From positions 6,852,501 through 6,916,500 of the forward strand of contig NZ_CP163444.1 of NCBI RefSeq assembly GCF_041053105.1: a DNA stretch of 64,000 bases, written 5' to 3'. Position numbers and translations under genes: made by a program. Numbering within the stretch: position 1 is the stretch's first letter; every line of letters starts with the position of its first letter. Origin of the DNA: Streptomyces sp. R44. Its GTDB lineage: Bacteria > Actinomycetota > Actinomycetes > Streptomycetales > Streptomycetaceae. Shown one piece after another: positions 52,057 through 61,134 of this stretch. A model generated the notes under the pieces. The model did not search any database. It was not told where the DNA came from and saw only the letters and a list, made by a program, of their open reading frames with translations.

Positions 52057-52929
52057 CTACGGCAGCTGCGCCGCCCGCGCCTCCCGGCTCTCGCGCCGGT
52101 TGCCGCGGAAGGTGTTCACCCGACGGGCCGTCGCGAAGAGGGGGATCACGGCGCCCATCACGACCTGCAGCGCGCAGCCGGTCTGGAGCAGGAACGCCCC
52201 GCCCGGGGCGTCGAACGCCCAGGCCGCCAGCATCGCCATCGCGCCGACGATCCAGCTGAGCATCGCCACCGCGAGGACACCCCGCGGCTTCGGGTACTCG
52301 ACCCGGCTGACCATCAGCCACGCCACTCCGATGATCGCGAGCAGCGTCGGGATGAAGGGCAGCTCCAGGAGCACGATCGAGACGACCGTCAGCGCGCCGA
52401 AGGGGCTCGGCATGCCCTGGAACATGCCGTCCTTCATCGTCACGCAGGAGAAGCGGGCCAGCCGCAGGACCACCGCGAGCAGCACCACGATCGCGGCGAC
52501 CGCCGAGACCTTCTGCTGCGCGTCGTCCGCGACCATGCCGTACACGAGCACGAAGTAGGCCGGGGCCAGACCGAAGCTGATCAGGTCCGACAGGTTGTCG
52601 AGCTCGGCGCCCATCGGCGAGCTGCGGAGCTTGCGCGCCACGATGCCGTCGAAGAGGTCGAAGATCGCCGCGGCCAGCATCAGGATCACGGCGGTGGCGG
52701 CGCTGTTGCGCGCCATGCCGGTCTCGCTGCTGCCGGTGAGGTGCGGGATGAGGATGCCGGTGGTGGTGAAGTACACCGCCATGAAGCCGCACGTGGCGTT
52801 ACCGAGCGTGAGGGCGTCCGCTATGGACAGCCTCAGCGACAGCGGCATCTCCTCGGCCTCTTCGGCCGCCTCCGCCTCGGCGTCGGCGACCCAGTCGGCG
52901 GCCCGTGTGTCGGGATCAATCACGGTCAA
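52057..52929 (-). CDS. pssA: CDP-diacylglycerol-serine O-phosphatidyltransferase
   Basis: 290 aa from TTG 52929 (a GTG at 52923 is an alternative), overlapping the end of psd by 14 nt. An acidic N-terminal tail precedes several membrane spans. The CDP-alcohol signature D-G-I-V-A-R ... G-A-E-L-D-N-L-S-D is present, with seven residues between the Arg and the Gly. It makes phosphatidylserine from CDP-diacylglycerol. Pairing with psd gives the two-step route to phosphatidylethanolamine. Confidence 0.92.
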   Translation of the reverse strand: MTVIDPDTRAADWVADAEAEAAEEAEEMPLSLRLSIADALTLGNATCGFMAVYFTTTGILIPHLTGSSETGMARNSAATAVILMLAAAIFDLFDGIVARKLRSSPMGAELDNLSDLISFGLAPAYFVLVYGMVADDAQQKVSAVAAIVVLLAVVLRLARFSCVTMKDGMFQGMPSPFGALTVVSIVLLELPFIPTLLAIIGVAWLMVSRVEYPKPRGVLAVAMLSWIVGAMAMLAAWAFDAPGGAFLLQTGCALQVVMGAVIPLFATARRVNTFRGNRRESREARAAQLP

Positions 52930-53572
52930 TGCGAGTCACCCCCGCTGTGGTGGCCTGGCCGACCTCGACCGCGACCTCGACACCCTCGGGGAGGTAGATG
53001 TCGACGCGCGAGCCGAAGCGGATCAGACCGATACGGTCACCCTGCTCGACCTTCGTCCCCTGCGGGATGTACGGCACGATCCGCCGGGCGACGGCACCCG
53101 CGATCTGGACCATCTCGATGTCGCCGAGCTCGGTGTCGAAGTGCCAGACAACGCGCTCGTTGTTCTCGCTCTCCTTGTTGAACGCCGGGACGAACCCACC
53201 GGGCACGTGCTCCACGGACGTCACCGTGCCGGCCAGCGGCGCGCGGTTGACGTGGACGTTCAGCGGGCTCATGAAGATGGCGACCCGGGTGCGTCCGTCC
53301 TTCCACGGCATGATGCTCTGCACCACACCGTCGGCGGGGGAGATGACCCGGCCCTGAGCGATCTCACGCTCGGGGTCGCGGAAGAACCACAGCATGCCGG
53401 CCGCGAGAGCGGTGGTCGGCACGGCGATGGCCGCGGCTCGCCTCGACTTGCGGGAGCGCGCGAGGCTGAGTGCCGCGGTGGCGACGGTCGGCAGAAGCCA
53501 CGGCGATGCTCCGCGTGCGATGCGCGTGCCCTTGAGGCTGTCGCGATGTGCAGAGGTTCGACTGTCGGGCAT
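52916..53572 (-). CDS. psd: phosphatidylserine decarboxylase proenzyme
   Basis: 218 aa from ATG 53572, with GAAGG upstream. It is the short actinobacterial/archaeal form. Self-cleavage is expected at G187-S188 in R-F-G-S-R-V-D, making the N-terminal pyruvoyl group of the alpha chain. One hydrophobic stretch (about 46-63) is a likely membrane anchor, and S-P-A-D-G-V-V and F-M-S-P-L-N-V-H-V-N-R are family motifs. It converts phosphatidylserine to phosphatidylethanolamine. It overlaps pssA. Confidence 0.93.
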   Translation of the reverse strand: MPDSRTSAHRDSLKGTRIARGASPWLLPTVATAALSLARSRKSRRAAAIAVPTTALAAGMLWFFRDPEREIAQGRVISPADGVVQSIMPWKDGRTRVAIFMSPLNVHVNRAPLAGTVTSVEHVPGGFVPAFNKESENNERVVWHFDTELGDIEMVQIAGAVARRIVPYIPQGTKVEQGDRIGLIRFGSRVDIYLPEGVEVAVEVGQATTAGVTRIDRD

Positions 53573-53741
53573 GGATGACCTTCGTAGCGGATGATGCCGC
53601 ACTGGCAACGGGGGACGGCGGCTTTCCGGCGATGCTATCGGTTGCGGGGCGCAACTGGGCAAGCCAGGAACCGAGTCGACGGCCGGAAGACGAACACAGG
53701 GTGTGATCTTCTTCGCGGCCGAACCGACTCAAAAGCGACAA

Positions 53742-54947
53742 TCAGCCCTGGAATCGGTACTCCTCCAGGAGCCGACGACCAATGATCATTTTCTGGATCT
53801 CGGCGGTACCTTCACCGATGAGCAGCATCGGCGCCTCACGGTAGAGACGCTCGATCTCGTACTCCTTGGAGAAGCCGTACCCGCCATGGATGCGGAAGGC
53901 GTCCTCGACGACCTCCTTGCAGTATTCGGAGGCGAGGTACTTCGCCATCCCTGCTTCGAGGTCGTTTCGTTCCCCAGAGTCCTTTTTGCGTGCTGCGTTC
54001 ACCATCATGGCATGGGCGGCCTCGACCTTGGTAGCCATCTCGGCCAGCTTGAACTGAATCGCCTGGTGCTGGGCGATCGCCTTGCCGAAAGTGTGACGTT
54101 GCTGGGCATAAGAGACACCCAGTTCGAAAGCACGCTGCGCGACACCGCAACCACGGGCCGCCACGTTCACGCGGCCGACCTCGACGCCGTCCATCATTTG
54201 GTAAAACCCTCGGCCGGTGACCCCGCCGAGCACGCGATTGGCCGGAATGCGCAGTCCGTCCATGATGAGTTCGGTCGTGTCGACGCCCTTGTAACCCATC
54301 TTGTCGATCTTCCCGGGGATCGTGAGGCCGGGGCGGACCTCTCCGAAGCCGGGCTCCTTCTCGACGAGGAAGGTCGTCATCGACTTGTGGGGGGCCGTGC
54401 CCTCCGGGTGTCCTTCGTCACTTCGGACGAGAACGGCCACCAGCGTTGACGTGCCGCCGTTCGTCAGCCACATCTTCTGGCCGTTCAGGACGTACTCGTC
54501 GCCGTCCTTGACCGCCTTCGACGTGATCGCCGACACGTCCGAGCCGAGGCCCGGCTCCGACATCGAGAAGGCGCCGCGCGTCTCGCCGGCCGCCATCCGC
54601 GGAAGGAAGTACTCCTTCTGCTCCTGGGTGCCGTGCTGCTTGAGCATGTACGCCACGATGAAGTGCGTGTTGATGATGCCGGAGACCGACATCCAGCCGC
54701 GGGCGATCTCCTCCACGCACAGCGCGTAGGTGAGCAGCGACTCGCCCAGGCCCCCGTACTCCTCGGGGATCATCAGGCCGAAGACGCCGAGCTCCTTGAG
54801 CCCGTCGACGATCTGCTGCGGGTACTCGTCGCGGTGCTCCAGCTCCGTCGCGACCGGGATGATCTCCTTGTCGACGAAGTCCCGGACCGTGGCGAGGATC
54901 TCCTGCTGGACATCGGTCAGACCGTGGGTCTGGGCGAGTCGCGCCAT
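53742..54947 (-). CDS. mcd: acyl-CoA dehydrogenase, probable (2S)-methylsuccinyl-CoA dehydrogenase
   Basis: 401 aa from ATG 54947, 2 nt after the MaoC gene's stop. The fold is complete: F-S-M-S-E-P-G-L-G-S-D near residue 128, W-L-T-N-G-G, R-I-H-G-G-Y-G-F-S-K-E-Y, and I-G-E-G-T-A-E-I-Q near the end. As the last gene of a ccr-ecm-mcl-mch set, it is the expected FAD enzyme oxidising methylsuccinyl-CoA to mesaconyl-CoA. On its own the sequence would only say acyl-CoA dehydrogenase; the specific role comes from context. Confidence 0.88.
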   Translation of the reverse strand: MARLAQTHGLTDVQQEILATVRDFVDKEIIPVATELEHRDEYPQQIVDGLKELGVFGLMIPEEYGGLGESLLTYALCVEEIARGWMSVSGIINTHFIVAYMLKQHGTQEQKEYFLPRMAAGETRGAFSMSEPGLGSDVSAITSKAVKDGDEYVLNGQKMWLTNGGTSTLVAVLVRSDEGHPEGTAPHKSMTTFLVEKEPGFGEVRPGLTIPGKIDKMGYKGVDTTELIMDGLRIPANRVLGGVTGRGFYQMMDGVEVGRVNVAARGCGVAQRAFELGVSYAQQRHTFGKAIAQHQAIQFKLAEMATKVEAAHAMMVNAARKKDSGERNDLEAGMAKYLASEYCKEVVEDAFRIHGGYGFSKEYEIERLYREAPMLLIGEGTAEIQKMIIGRRLLEEYRFQG

Positions 54948-54949
54948 GA

Positions 54950-55462
54950 CTACTTCCCCTGTTCCTTGAGCTCGGGGCGGCCGGGCTGCTCGCCGCCGCG
55001 CTCCTTGATGTACGTCTCGGTGGGGACCATCACCTTGCGGCGGAAGACGCACACGAGGGTGCCGTCCTGCTTGTAGCCCTTGGTCTCGACGTAGACGATG
55101 CCGCGGTCGTTCTTCGACTTCGACGGGGTCTTGTCGAGGACCGTCGTCTCGCCGTAGATCGTGTCGCCGTGGAAGGTCGGCGCCACGTGCCGCAGCGACT
55201 CGATCTCCAGGTTGGCGATGGCCTTGCCGGAGACGTCCGGCACGGACATGCCGAGCAGCAGCGAGTAGATGTAATTGCCGACGACGACGTTCTTGCCGAA
55301 GTCCGTCGTGTTCTCGGCGTAATTCACATCCATGTGCAGCGGATGGTGGTTCATGGTGAGCAGACAGAAGAGGTGGTCGTCGTACTCGGTGACCGTCTTT
55401 CCGGGCCAGTGCTTGTAGACGGCACCGACTTCGAACTCTTCGTAGGTACGGCCGAACTGCAT
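54950..55462 (-). CDS. mch: MaoC-type hydratase, probable mesaconyl-CoA hydratase
   Basis: 170 aa from ATG 55462. It is a single hot-dog domain with the MaoC pattern Y-E-E-F-E-V-G-A-V-Y ... G-K-T-V-T-E-Y-D-D-H-L-F, and the motif M-N-H-H-P-L-H-M-D. In the ethylmalonyl-CoA pathway this step adds water to mesaconyl-C1-CoA to give beta-methylmalyl-CoA. It lies between the lyase and dehydrogenase genes with gaps of 5 and 2 nt. It is shorter than the two-domain Rhodobacter enzyme, so actinobacterial Mch would be a single hot-dog protein. Confidence 0.87.
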   Translation of the reverse strand: MQFGRTYEEFEVGAVYKHWPGKTVTEYDDHLFCLLTMNHHPLHMDVNYAENTTDFGKNVVVGNYIYSLLLGMSVPDVSGKAIANLEIESLRHVAPTFHGDTIYGETTVLDKTPSKSKNDRGIVYVETKGYKQDGTLVCVFRRKVMVPTETYIKERGGEQPGRPELKEQGK

Positions 55463-55467
55463 CGGAC

Positions 55468-56433
55468 TCAGGCCTCCGGGATCTCGAACTTGCTGGTGCG
55501 CTGCATGCCGGCGGCGCGGCCCTTGCCGGAGATGACCAGGGCCATCTTGCGGGAGGCCTCGTCGATCATCTCGTCGCCGAGCATCGCGGAGCCCTTCTTC
55601 CCGCCGGCCTCGGAGGTGTAGTAGTCGTACGCGTCGAGGATCAGCTCGGCGTGGTCGTAGTCCTCCTGCGAGGGCGAGAAGATCTCGTTCGCGGCGGCGA
55701 CCTGGTCCGGGTGCAGCACCCACTTGCCGTCGAAGCCCAGGGCCGCGGCGCGCTGCGCGACCGCCTTGTAGCCCTCCTGGTTGCGGATCTGCAGGTAGGG
55801 GCCGTCGATCGCCTGGAGGTTGTGGGCGCGGGCCGCCATCAGGATGCTCATCAGGATGTGGTGGTACGCGTCGGCCGGGTAGCCGGGCGGCTGCTCGCCG
55901 ACGACGAGGGACTTCATGTTGATGGAGGCCATGAAGTCGGCCGGGCCGAAGATGATCGTCTCGACGCGCTGGGAGGCCTGCGCGATGGCGTTGACGTTGG
56001 TCAGGCCCTGGGCGTTCTCGATCTGCGCCTCGATGCCGATCTTGCCGACCTCGAAGCCCATGGTCTTCTCGATCTGGGTGAGCAGCAGGTCGAGGGCGAC
56101 GATCTGCTGGGCGTCCTGGACCTTCGGCAGCATGATGCAGTCGAGGTTCTGGCCGGCGCCCTCGACGACCGTGACGACGTCGCGGTAGGTCCAGTGGGTC
56201 GTCCAGTCGTTGACGCGGACCACACGGGTCTTGCCGGTCCAGTCGCCCTCGTTCAGGAACTTCACGATGGTGTGCCGGGCCTCGGGCTTGGCCAGCGGGG
56301 CGCACGCGTCCTCCAGGTCCAGGAAGACCTGGTCGGCCGCGAGGCCCTGGGCCTTCTCCAGGAAGCGCGGGTTGGAGCCGGGGACCGCGAGGCACGAGCG
56401 GCGGGGGCGGAGCCGGTTCACAGGGCTGGTCAT
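55468..56433 (-). CDS. mcl: HpcH/HpaI-CitE-like CoA-ester lyase, probable malyl/beta-methylmalyl-CoA lyase
   Basis: 321 aa; its ATG overlaps the ecm stop (ATGA). It opens with R-R-S-C-L-A-V-P-G-S-N-P-R-F. The metal site is formed by Glu in E-A-Q-I-E-N-A and Asp in F-G-P-A-D-F-M. It is a TIM-barrel lyase of the citrate lyase beta superfamily. In this operon it should split beta-methylmalyl-CoA to glyoxylate and propionyl-CoA. Confidence 0.9.
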   Translation of the reverse strand: MTSPVNRLRPRRSCLAVPGSNPRFLEKAQGLAADQVFLDLEDACAPLAKPEARHTIVKFLNEGDWTGKTRVVRVNDWTTHWTYRDVVTVVEGAGQNLDCIMLPKVQDAQQIVALDLLLTQIEKTMGFEVGKIGIEAQIENAQGLTNVNAIAQASQRVETIIFGPADFMASINMKSLVVGEQPPGYPADAYHHILMSILMAARAHNLQAIDGPYLQIRNQEGYKAVAQRAAALGFDGKWVLHPDQVAAANEIFSPSQEDYDHAELILDAYDYYTSEAGGKKGSAMLGDEMIDEASRKMALVISGKGRAAGMQRTSKFEIPEA

Positions 56434-58466
56434 GCGAGGACCTCCGTACTTTCCAGGGGGCTGAGCTTGTTCGCTTGGCGGATCTCGTCGACGATACGGC
56501 CGATGATCTCCGTGATACCGAAGTCCTTCGGTGTGAAGACGGCGGCGACACCCGCGCGCTTCAGTTCTGCGGCGTCGGCGTTCGGGATGATCCCGCCGAC
56601 GATGACCGGGATGTCCGTCGCGCCCGCCTCGCGGAGGCGGTCGAGGACGTCGGGGACCAGCGCGGAGTGCGAGCCGGAGAGGATGGACAGCCCCACGCAG
56701 TGCACGTCCTCCGCCAGGGCGGCGTCGACGATCTGCTCGGGGGTCAGCCGGATGCCCTGGTAGACCACCTCGAAACCGGCGTCACGCGCGCGTACGGCGA
56801 TCTGCTCGGCCCCGTTGGAGTGCCCGTCCAGGCCCGGCTTGCCGACGAGCAGCCGCAGCCGCCCGACGTTCAGGTCCTCGGCCGTCCGGGCCACCTTGTC
56901 GCGGACCAGGGCGAGCGGCGTGCCCGCCTCGGCCGTCACGGCCACCGGTGCGGAGGAGACGCCCGTCGGGGCGCGGAACTCGCCGAACACCTCGCGCAGG
57001 GCCCCGGCCCACTCGCCGGTGGTGACCCCGGCGCGGGCGCACTCCAGGGTGGCCTCCATGAGGTTCTCCGTGCCCTTGGCGGCCTCCTTGAGGCGCTCCA
57101 GGGCCTTGCAGGGCCGCGGGTGGTTGAACGGCGGCTGGTAGCGGTTGTCGCGCCAGGTCTTCATCGAGCCGACGACCCGGGCCTCGACCGCGGGGTCCAC
57201 CGTCATGATCGCGGTGTCCAGGTCGGCCGTGAGGGGGTTCTCCTCGGTCGACTGGAAGATGTTGACGCCGACGATCTTGTCCTCGCCGGCCTCGATCCGG
57301 GCGCGCCGCTCGGCGTGCGAGGAGACCAGCTGCGACTTGAGGTAGCCGGACTCGACGGCCGCCATCGCGCCGCCCATCTCCTGGATCCGGTCGATCTCGG
57401 CCAGGCACTCCTCGACCAGGGCGTCCACCTTGGCCTCGATGACGTGCGAGCCGGCGAAGATGTCGTCGTACTCCAGCAGGTCGGACTCGTGGGCGAGGAC
57501 CTGCTGGATGCGGAGCGACCACTGCTGGTCCCAGGGCCGGGGGAGGCCGAGGGCCTCGTTCCAGGCCGGGAGCTGCACGGCACGCGCGCGGGCGTCCTTG
57601 GAGAGGGTGACGGCCAGCATCTCCAGGACGATCCGCTGGACGTTGTTCTCCGGCTGGGCCTCGGTCAGGCCGAGCGAGTTGACCTGGACGCCGTAGCGGA
57701 ACCGGCGCTGCTTGGCGTTCTCGATGCCGTACCGCTCAAGGGTGATCTTGTCCCAGATGCGGCCGAAGGCGCGCATCTTGCACATCTCCTCGATGAAGCG
57801 GACGCCCGCGTTCACGAAGAAGGAGATGCGGGCGACGACCTCGCCGAACCGCTCCTCGGGCACCTGGCCCGAGTCGCGGACGGAGTCGAGGACGGCGATC
57901 GCGGTGGCCATCGCGTACGAGATCTCCTGGACCGGCGTGGCCCCGGCCTCCTGCAGGTGGTAGCTGCAGATGTTGATCGGGTTCCACTTCGGGATGTGGT
58001 TGACCGTGTACGCGATCATGTCCGTCGTGAGGCGGAGCGAGGGGCCGGGCGGGAAGACGTGCGTCCCGCGCGACAGGTACTCCTTCACGATGTCGTTCTG
58101 GGTGGTGCCCTGGAGCTGGGTGATGTCAGCACCCTGCTCCTCGGCGGCCACCTGGTAGAGCGCCAGCAGCCACATGGCGGTGGCGTTGATGGTCATCGAG
58201 GTGTTCATCTGCTCCAGGGGGATGTCCTGGAACAGCCGGCGCATGTCACCGAGGTGCGAGACGGGGACGCCGACCCGGCCTACCTCGCCGCGGGCGAGGA
58301 TGTGGTCGGGGTCGTACCCGGTCTGCGTCGGCAGGTCGAACGCGACCGAGAGGCCGGTCTGACCCTTGGCGAGGTTGCGCCGGTACAGCTCGTTGGACGC
58401 CTCGGCGGTCGAGTGACCGGCGTACGTCCGCATGAGCCACGGCCGGTCCTTCTGGCGCTCTGTCAT
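56430..58466 (-). CDS. ecm: ethylmalonyl-CoA mutase (B12-dependent)
   Basis: 678 aa from ATG 58466. The N-terminal TIM barrel is of the methylmalonyl-CoA mutase type (D-L-P-T-Q-T-G-Y-D-P-D, then Y-A-Y-type substrate region S-I-S/N-A). The C-terminal cobalamin domain has K-P-G-L-D-G-H-S-N-G-A-E with the cobalt-ligand His. It is a single polypeptide, unlike two-subunit Streptomyces methylmalonyl-CoA mutase, and resembles MeaA/Ecm. It turns (2R)-ethylmalonyl-CoA into methylsuccinyl-CoA. The ccr gene ends 10 nt upstream. Confidence 0.93.
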   Translation of the reverse strand: MTERQKDRPWLMRTYAGHSTAEASNELYRRNLAKGQTGLSVAFDLPTQTGYDPDHILARGEVGRVGVPVSHLGDMRRLFQDIPLEQMNTSMTINATAMWLLALYQVAAEEQGADITQLQGTTQNDIVKEYLSRGTHVFPPGPSLRLTTDMIAYTVNHIPKWNPINICSYHLQEAGATPVQEISYAMATAIAVLDSVRDSGQVPEERFGEVVARISFFVNAGVRFIEEMCKMRAFGRIWDKITLERYGIENAKQRRFRYGVQVNSLGLTEAQPENNVQRIVLEMLAVTLSKDARARAVQLPAWNEALGLPRPWDQQWSLRIQQVLAHESDLLEYDDIFAGSHVIEAKVDALVEECLAEIDRIQEMGGAMAAVESGYLKSQLVSSHAERRARIEAGEDKIVGVNIFQSTEENPLTADLDTAIMTVDPAVEARVVGSMKTWRDNRYQPPFNHPRPCKALERLKEAAKGTENLMEATLECARAGVTTGEWAGALREVFGEFRAPTGVSSAPVAVTAEAGTPLALVRDKVARTAEDLNVGRLRLLVGKPGLDGHSNGAEQIAVRARDAGFEVVYQGIRLTPEQIVDAALAEDVHCVGLSILSGSHSALVPDVLDRLREAGATDIPVIVGGIIPNADAAELKRAGVAAVFTPKDFGITEIIGRIVDEIRQANKLSPLESTEVLA

Positions 58467-58476
58467 CTTCGGGACC

Positions 58477-59814
58477 TCAGATGTTCCGGAAGCGGTTGAT
58501 GGCGTCGATGTGCTGGGCCCGGAGCTCCGGGTTGCTGACGCCCAGGCCCTCCTGCGGGGCGAGGGCGAGGACGCCGACCTTGCCCTGGTGCAGGTTGCGG
58601 TGGACGTCGTAGGCGGCCTGGCCGGTCTCCTCCAGGGAGTAGACCTTCGACAGGGTGGGGTGGATCTTGCCCTTGGCGATCAGGCGGTTGGCCTCCCACG
58701 CCTCGCGGTAGTTGGCGAAGTGCGAGCCGATGATCCGCTTCAGCGACATCCACAGGTAGCGGTTGTCGTACTGGTGCATGTAGCCCGAGGTCGAGGCGCA
58801 GGTGGTGATGGTGCCGCCCTTGCGGGTGACGTACACGGAGGCGCCGAAGGTCTCGCGGCCCGGGTGCTCGAAGACGATGTCGATGTCCTCGCCGCCGGTC
58901 AGCTCACGGATCTTGGAGCCGAAGCGCTTCCACTCGCGCGGGTCCTGGGTGTTCTCGTCCTTCCAGAACTTGTAGCCCTCGGCGTTGCGGTCGATGACCG
59001 CCTCGGCGCCCATCGACCGGCAGATGTCGGCCTTCTCGGGGGAGGAGACGACACAGATCGGGTTGGCGCCGCCGGCCAGGGCGAACTGCGTGGCGTACGA
59101 GCCGAGTCCGCCGCTCGCGCCCCAGATGAGGACGTTGTCGCCCTGCTTCATGCCGGCGCCGTTGTTGGAGACCAGCTGGCGGTAGGCGGTGGAGTTGACG
59201 AGGCCGGGGGCCGCCGCCTCCTCCCAGCTCAGGTGGCCGGGCTTCGGCATCAGCTGGTTGGACTTGACGAGGGCGACCTCGGCGAGGCCGCCGAAGTTGG
59301 TCTCGAAGCCCCAGATGCGCTGCTCGGGGTCGAGCATCGTGTCGTTGTGGCCGTCCGAGGACTCCAGCTCGACCGAGAGGCAGTGCGCGACGACCTCGTC
59401 GCCGGGCTTCCAGGAGTTGACGCCCGGGCCGGTGCGCAGGACGACGCCCGCGAGGTCGGAGCCGATGACGTGGTACGGCAGGTCGTGGCGCTTGGTGAGC
59501 TCGGAGAGGCGCCCGTAGCGCTCCAGGAAGCCGAAGGTCGAGACGGGCTCGAAGATCGAGGTCCAGACCGAGTTGTAGTTGACGGAGCTCGCCATGACGG
59601 CAACGAGGGCCTCGCCCGGGCCGAGCTCGGGGAGCGCGACGTCGTCGAGGTGGAGCGACTTGCGGGGGTCCTTGTCGCGACTGGCGACCCCGGCGAACAT
59701 CTCCGCCTCGTCCTTGTGGACGGTGACGGCCCGGTACGACTCGGGGAGCTTGATGTTCGCGAAGTCGGCGGACGTGGAGTCCGGCGACTGGATCGCGTCC
59801 AGGATTTCCTTCAC
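58477..59814 (-). CDS. ccr: crotonyl-CoA carboxylase/reductase
   Basis: 445 aa from GTG 59814, with GGAGG 6 nt upstream. It is a medium-chain dehydrogenase fold with W-G-A-S-G-G-L-G-S-Y for NADPH. With this start, the CO2-pocket residues known from the Kitasatospora enzyme fall at the same numbers: N81, F170, E171 and H365. This supports both the start and true carboxylating activity. It makes (2S)-ethylmalonyl-CoA from crotonyl-CoA, CO2 and NADPH. This is the entry to the ethylmalonyl-CoA pathway and also a polyketide extender unit. Confidence 0.97.
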   Translation of the reverse strand: MKEILDAIQSPDSTSADFANIKLPESYRAVTVHKDEAEMFAGVASRDKDPRKSLHLDDVALPELGPGEALVAVMASSVNYNSVWTSIFEPVSTFGFLERYGRLSELTKRHDLPYHVIGSDLAGVVLRTGPGVNSWKPGDEVVAHCLSVELESSDGHNDTMLDPEQRIWGFETNFGGLAEVALVKSNQLMPKPGHLSWEEAAAPGLVNSTAYRQLVSNNGAGMKQGDNVLIWGASGGLGSYATQFALAGGANPICVVSSPEKADICRSMGAEAVIDRNAEGYKFWKDENTQDPREWKRFGSKIRELTGGEDIDIVFEHPGRETFGASVYVTRKGGTITTCASTSGYMHQYDNRYLWMSLKRIIGSHFANYREAWEANRLIAKGKIHPTLSKVYSLEETGQAAYDVHRNLHQGKVGVLALAPQEGLGVSNPELRAQHIDAINRFRNI

Positions 59815-60043
59815 GGGTTGCCTCCGGCGGTGAGCGTCCTGAGGGAGGGACGCCTGGGGGTTACGGCGGGGAAGTGCTGCTGTGGAGGTGTGCCGTCGGT
59901 TCGGCTGGGTGGTGCGGTGGCGGCGCTGTGTGGTGGAGCGCGAGGGTGCCTGTGACGCAGGCGTCCGGGCGCACGAGCCGTCGGCTTGTGGGGACAGCCG
60001 GCGAACGAGGTGATCTCTGCTCGCCGGCCGCCCGGACAACATC

Positions 60044-60086
60044 AACGTATGGCACGCCGTGTCACCTGACAAGGCACTGCGTGCCA
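60044..60086 (-). promoter_or_regulatory. probable ccr promoter overlapped by inverted repeat
   Basis: On the minus strand, TTGTCA (60072-60067) and TACGTT (60049-60044) are 17 nt apart. Perfect 8-bp inverted arms TGGCACGC (60050-60057) and GCGTGCCA (60079-60086) enclose the -35 box, and one arm fills the spacer next to the -10. A bound repressor would block polymerase. The transcript would have a leader of about 220 nt; I see no cobalamin or other known riboswitch in it. Confidence 0.55.
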
Positions 60087-60167
60087 ACAATTTCACTCAG
60101 ATGCAATCTGCCCGTCACGGATGAGCGATGATCGATCGAAATGGCCGGTGAGCTGCGGGAACGCGAA

Positions 60168-60200
60168 GAGGGCCGCCCCCGGAATCCGGGGGCGGCCCTC
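60168..60200 (-). terminator. intrinsic terminator of the TetR gene
   Basis: A 15-bp stem (60168-60182 with 60186-60200) with an AAT loop lies 36 nt downstream of the TetR stop on the minus strand. It separates that gene from the ccr promoter. Confidence 0.85.
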
Positions 60201-60235
60201 TCGCTGGAAGGTCGGGAAGGTGTCGGGGGCGGGGC

Positions 60236-61081
60236 TCAGGACTTGGTGAGCGCCTGCTGGATGGTCCGCATGACCTCGTCCAGCGGAGCGTCCGTACGGG
60301 CCACGGCGACCACGACGTCGCCCGTCGTGGACGCGGTCGCGGCGACCGGCTGCTCCGGCGCCGGCTCGGCCGGTACGGGGGCGGTGGTGCTCCCGGCGGG
60401 CGCCGGGCGGGCACCTATGCCGGTGCCGAAGGTCTCCCGGACGATCGCGAAGGCGTGGTCGAGCTGGGCCTCCACATCGCCCTCGCCGCCCGCCCGCAGC
60501 CAGCGGCGCAGCACATGGTTGTGGGCGGTGACGACCGCCGACGCGGCCACCTCGGCGAGCAGCGGGTCGTCGTTGCCGTCGTGGTGGTCCCGCTCGTCGA
60601 AGTGCCCGAGCAGATAGCGGGTGAAGAGACGCTCGTAGCGGGCCACCGAGGCGATCTCCCGCTCCCGCAGCGTCGGCACCTCACGGGTGAGCCGGTAGCG
60701 CTCCACGGAGACCGCGGGGGACCCCGCGTACATCTTCATGACTTCCTTGATGCCCCGGCACACCGTGTCGAGCGGGTGCTCGTGCGGCGGGGCGGCGTTC
60801 AGCACCGCCTCCGCCCGTACGAGGGTGTCGTCGTGGTCCGGGAAGATCGCCTCTTCCTTGGACCGGAAGTGCCGGAAGAACGTCCGCCGCGCGACCCCGG
60901 CCGTGGCCGCGATCTCGTCGACGGTCGTCGCCTCGTACCCCTTGGTCGCGAAGAGCTCCATCGCCGCGGCGGCGAGCTCCCGGCGCATCTTGAGCCGCTG
61001 CGCGGCGGCACGAGTGCCCGCCGTGCTCTCCGGAGCATCGGACGGGGACGTGGCACGGGGTGTCTTCGCGGCCTTGGGCAT
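60236..61081 (-). CDS. TetR-family transcriptional regulator
   Basis: 281 aa from ATG 61081; an upstream ATG at 61099 is possible. The HTH reads L-F-A-T-K-G-Y-E-A-T-T-V-D-E-I-A-A-T-A-G-V-A-R-R-T-F-F-R-H-F-R-S-K-E, at about residues 40-75. A helical ligand domain follows. The Pro/Ala/Glu-rich tail (about 225-281) is longer than usual for the family. It sits between the ccr operon and the 3-hydroxyacyl-CoA dehydrogenase gene, so acyl-CoA metabolism is the likely regulon. The inverted repeat in the ccr promoter is a candidate target. Confidence 0.9.
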   Translation of the reverse strand: MPKAAKTPRATSPSDAPESTAGTRAAAQRLKMRRELAAAAMELFATKGYEATTVDEIAATAGVARRTFFRHFRSKEEAIFPDHDDTLVRAEAVLNAAPPHEHPLDTVCRGIKEVMKMYAGSPAVSVERYRLTREVPTLREREIASVARYERLFTRYLLGHFDERDHHDGNDDPLLAEVAASAVVTAHNHVLRRWLRAGGEGDVEAQLDHAFAIVRETFGTGIGARPAPAGSTTAPVPAEPAPEQPVAATASTTGDVVVAVARTDAPLDEVMRTIQQALTKS

Positions 61082-61134
61082 GGTCCGAACGTACTGCATC
61101 GGAGTGGGAGTGTGCCCAGGTGGGGGCGGGGAGA

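Noticed and set aside
59815..60043. Cobalamin riboswitch in the long leader upstream of the B12-dependent mutase operon
   Set aside because: I could not find the conserved B12-box or the core helices on the minus strand. Only small unrelated palindromes are present.
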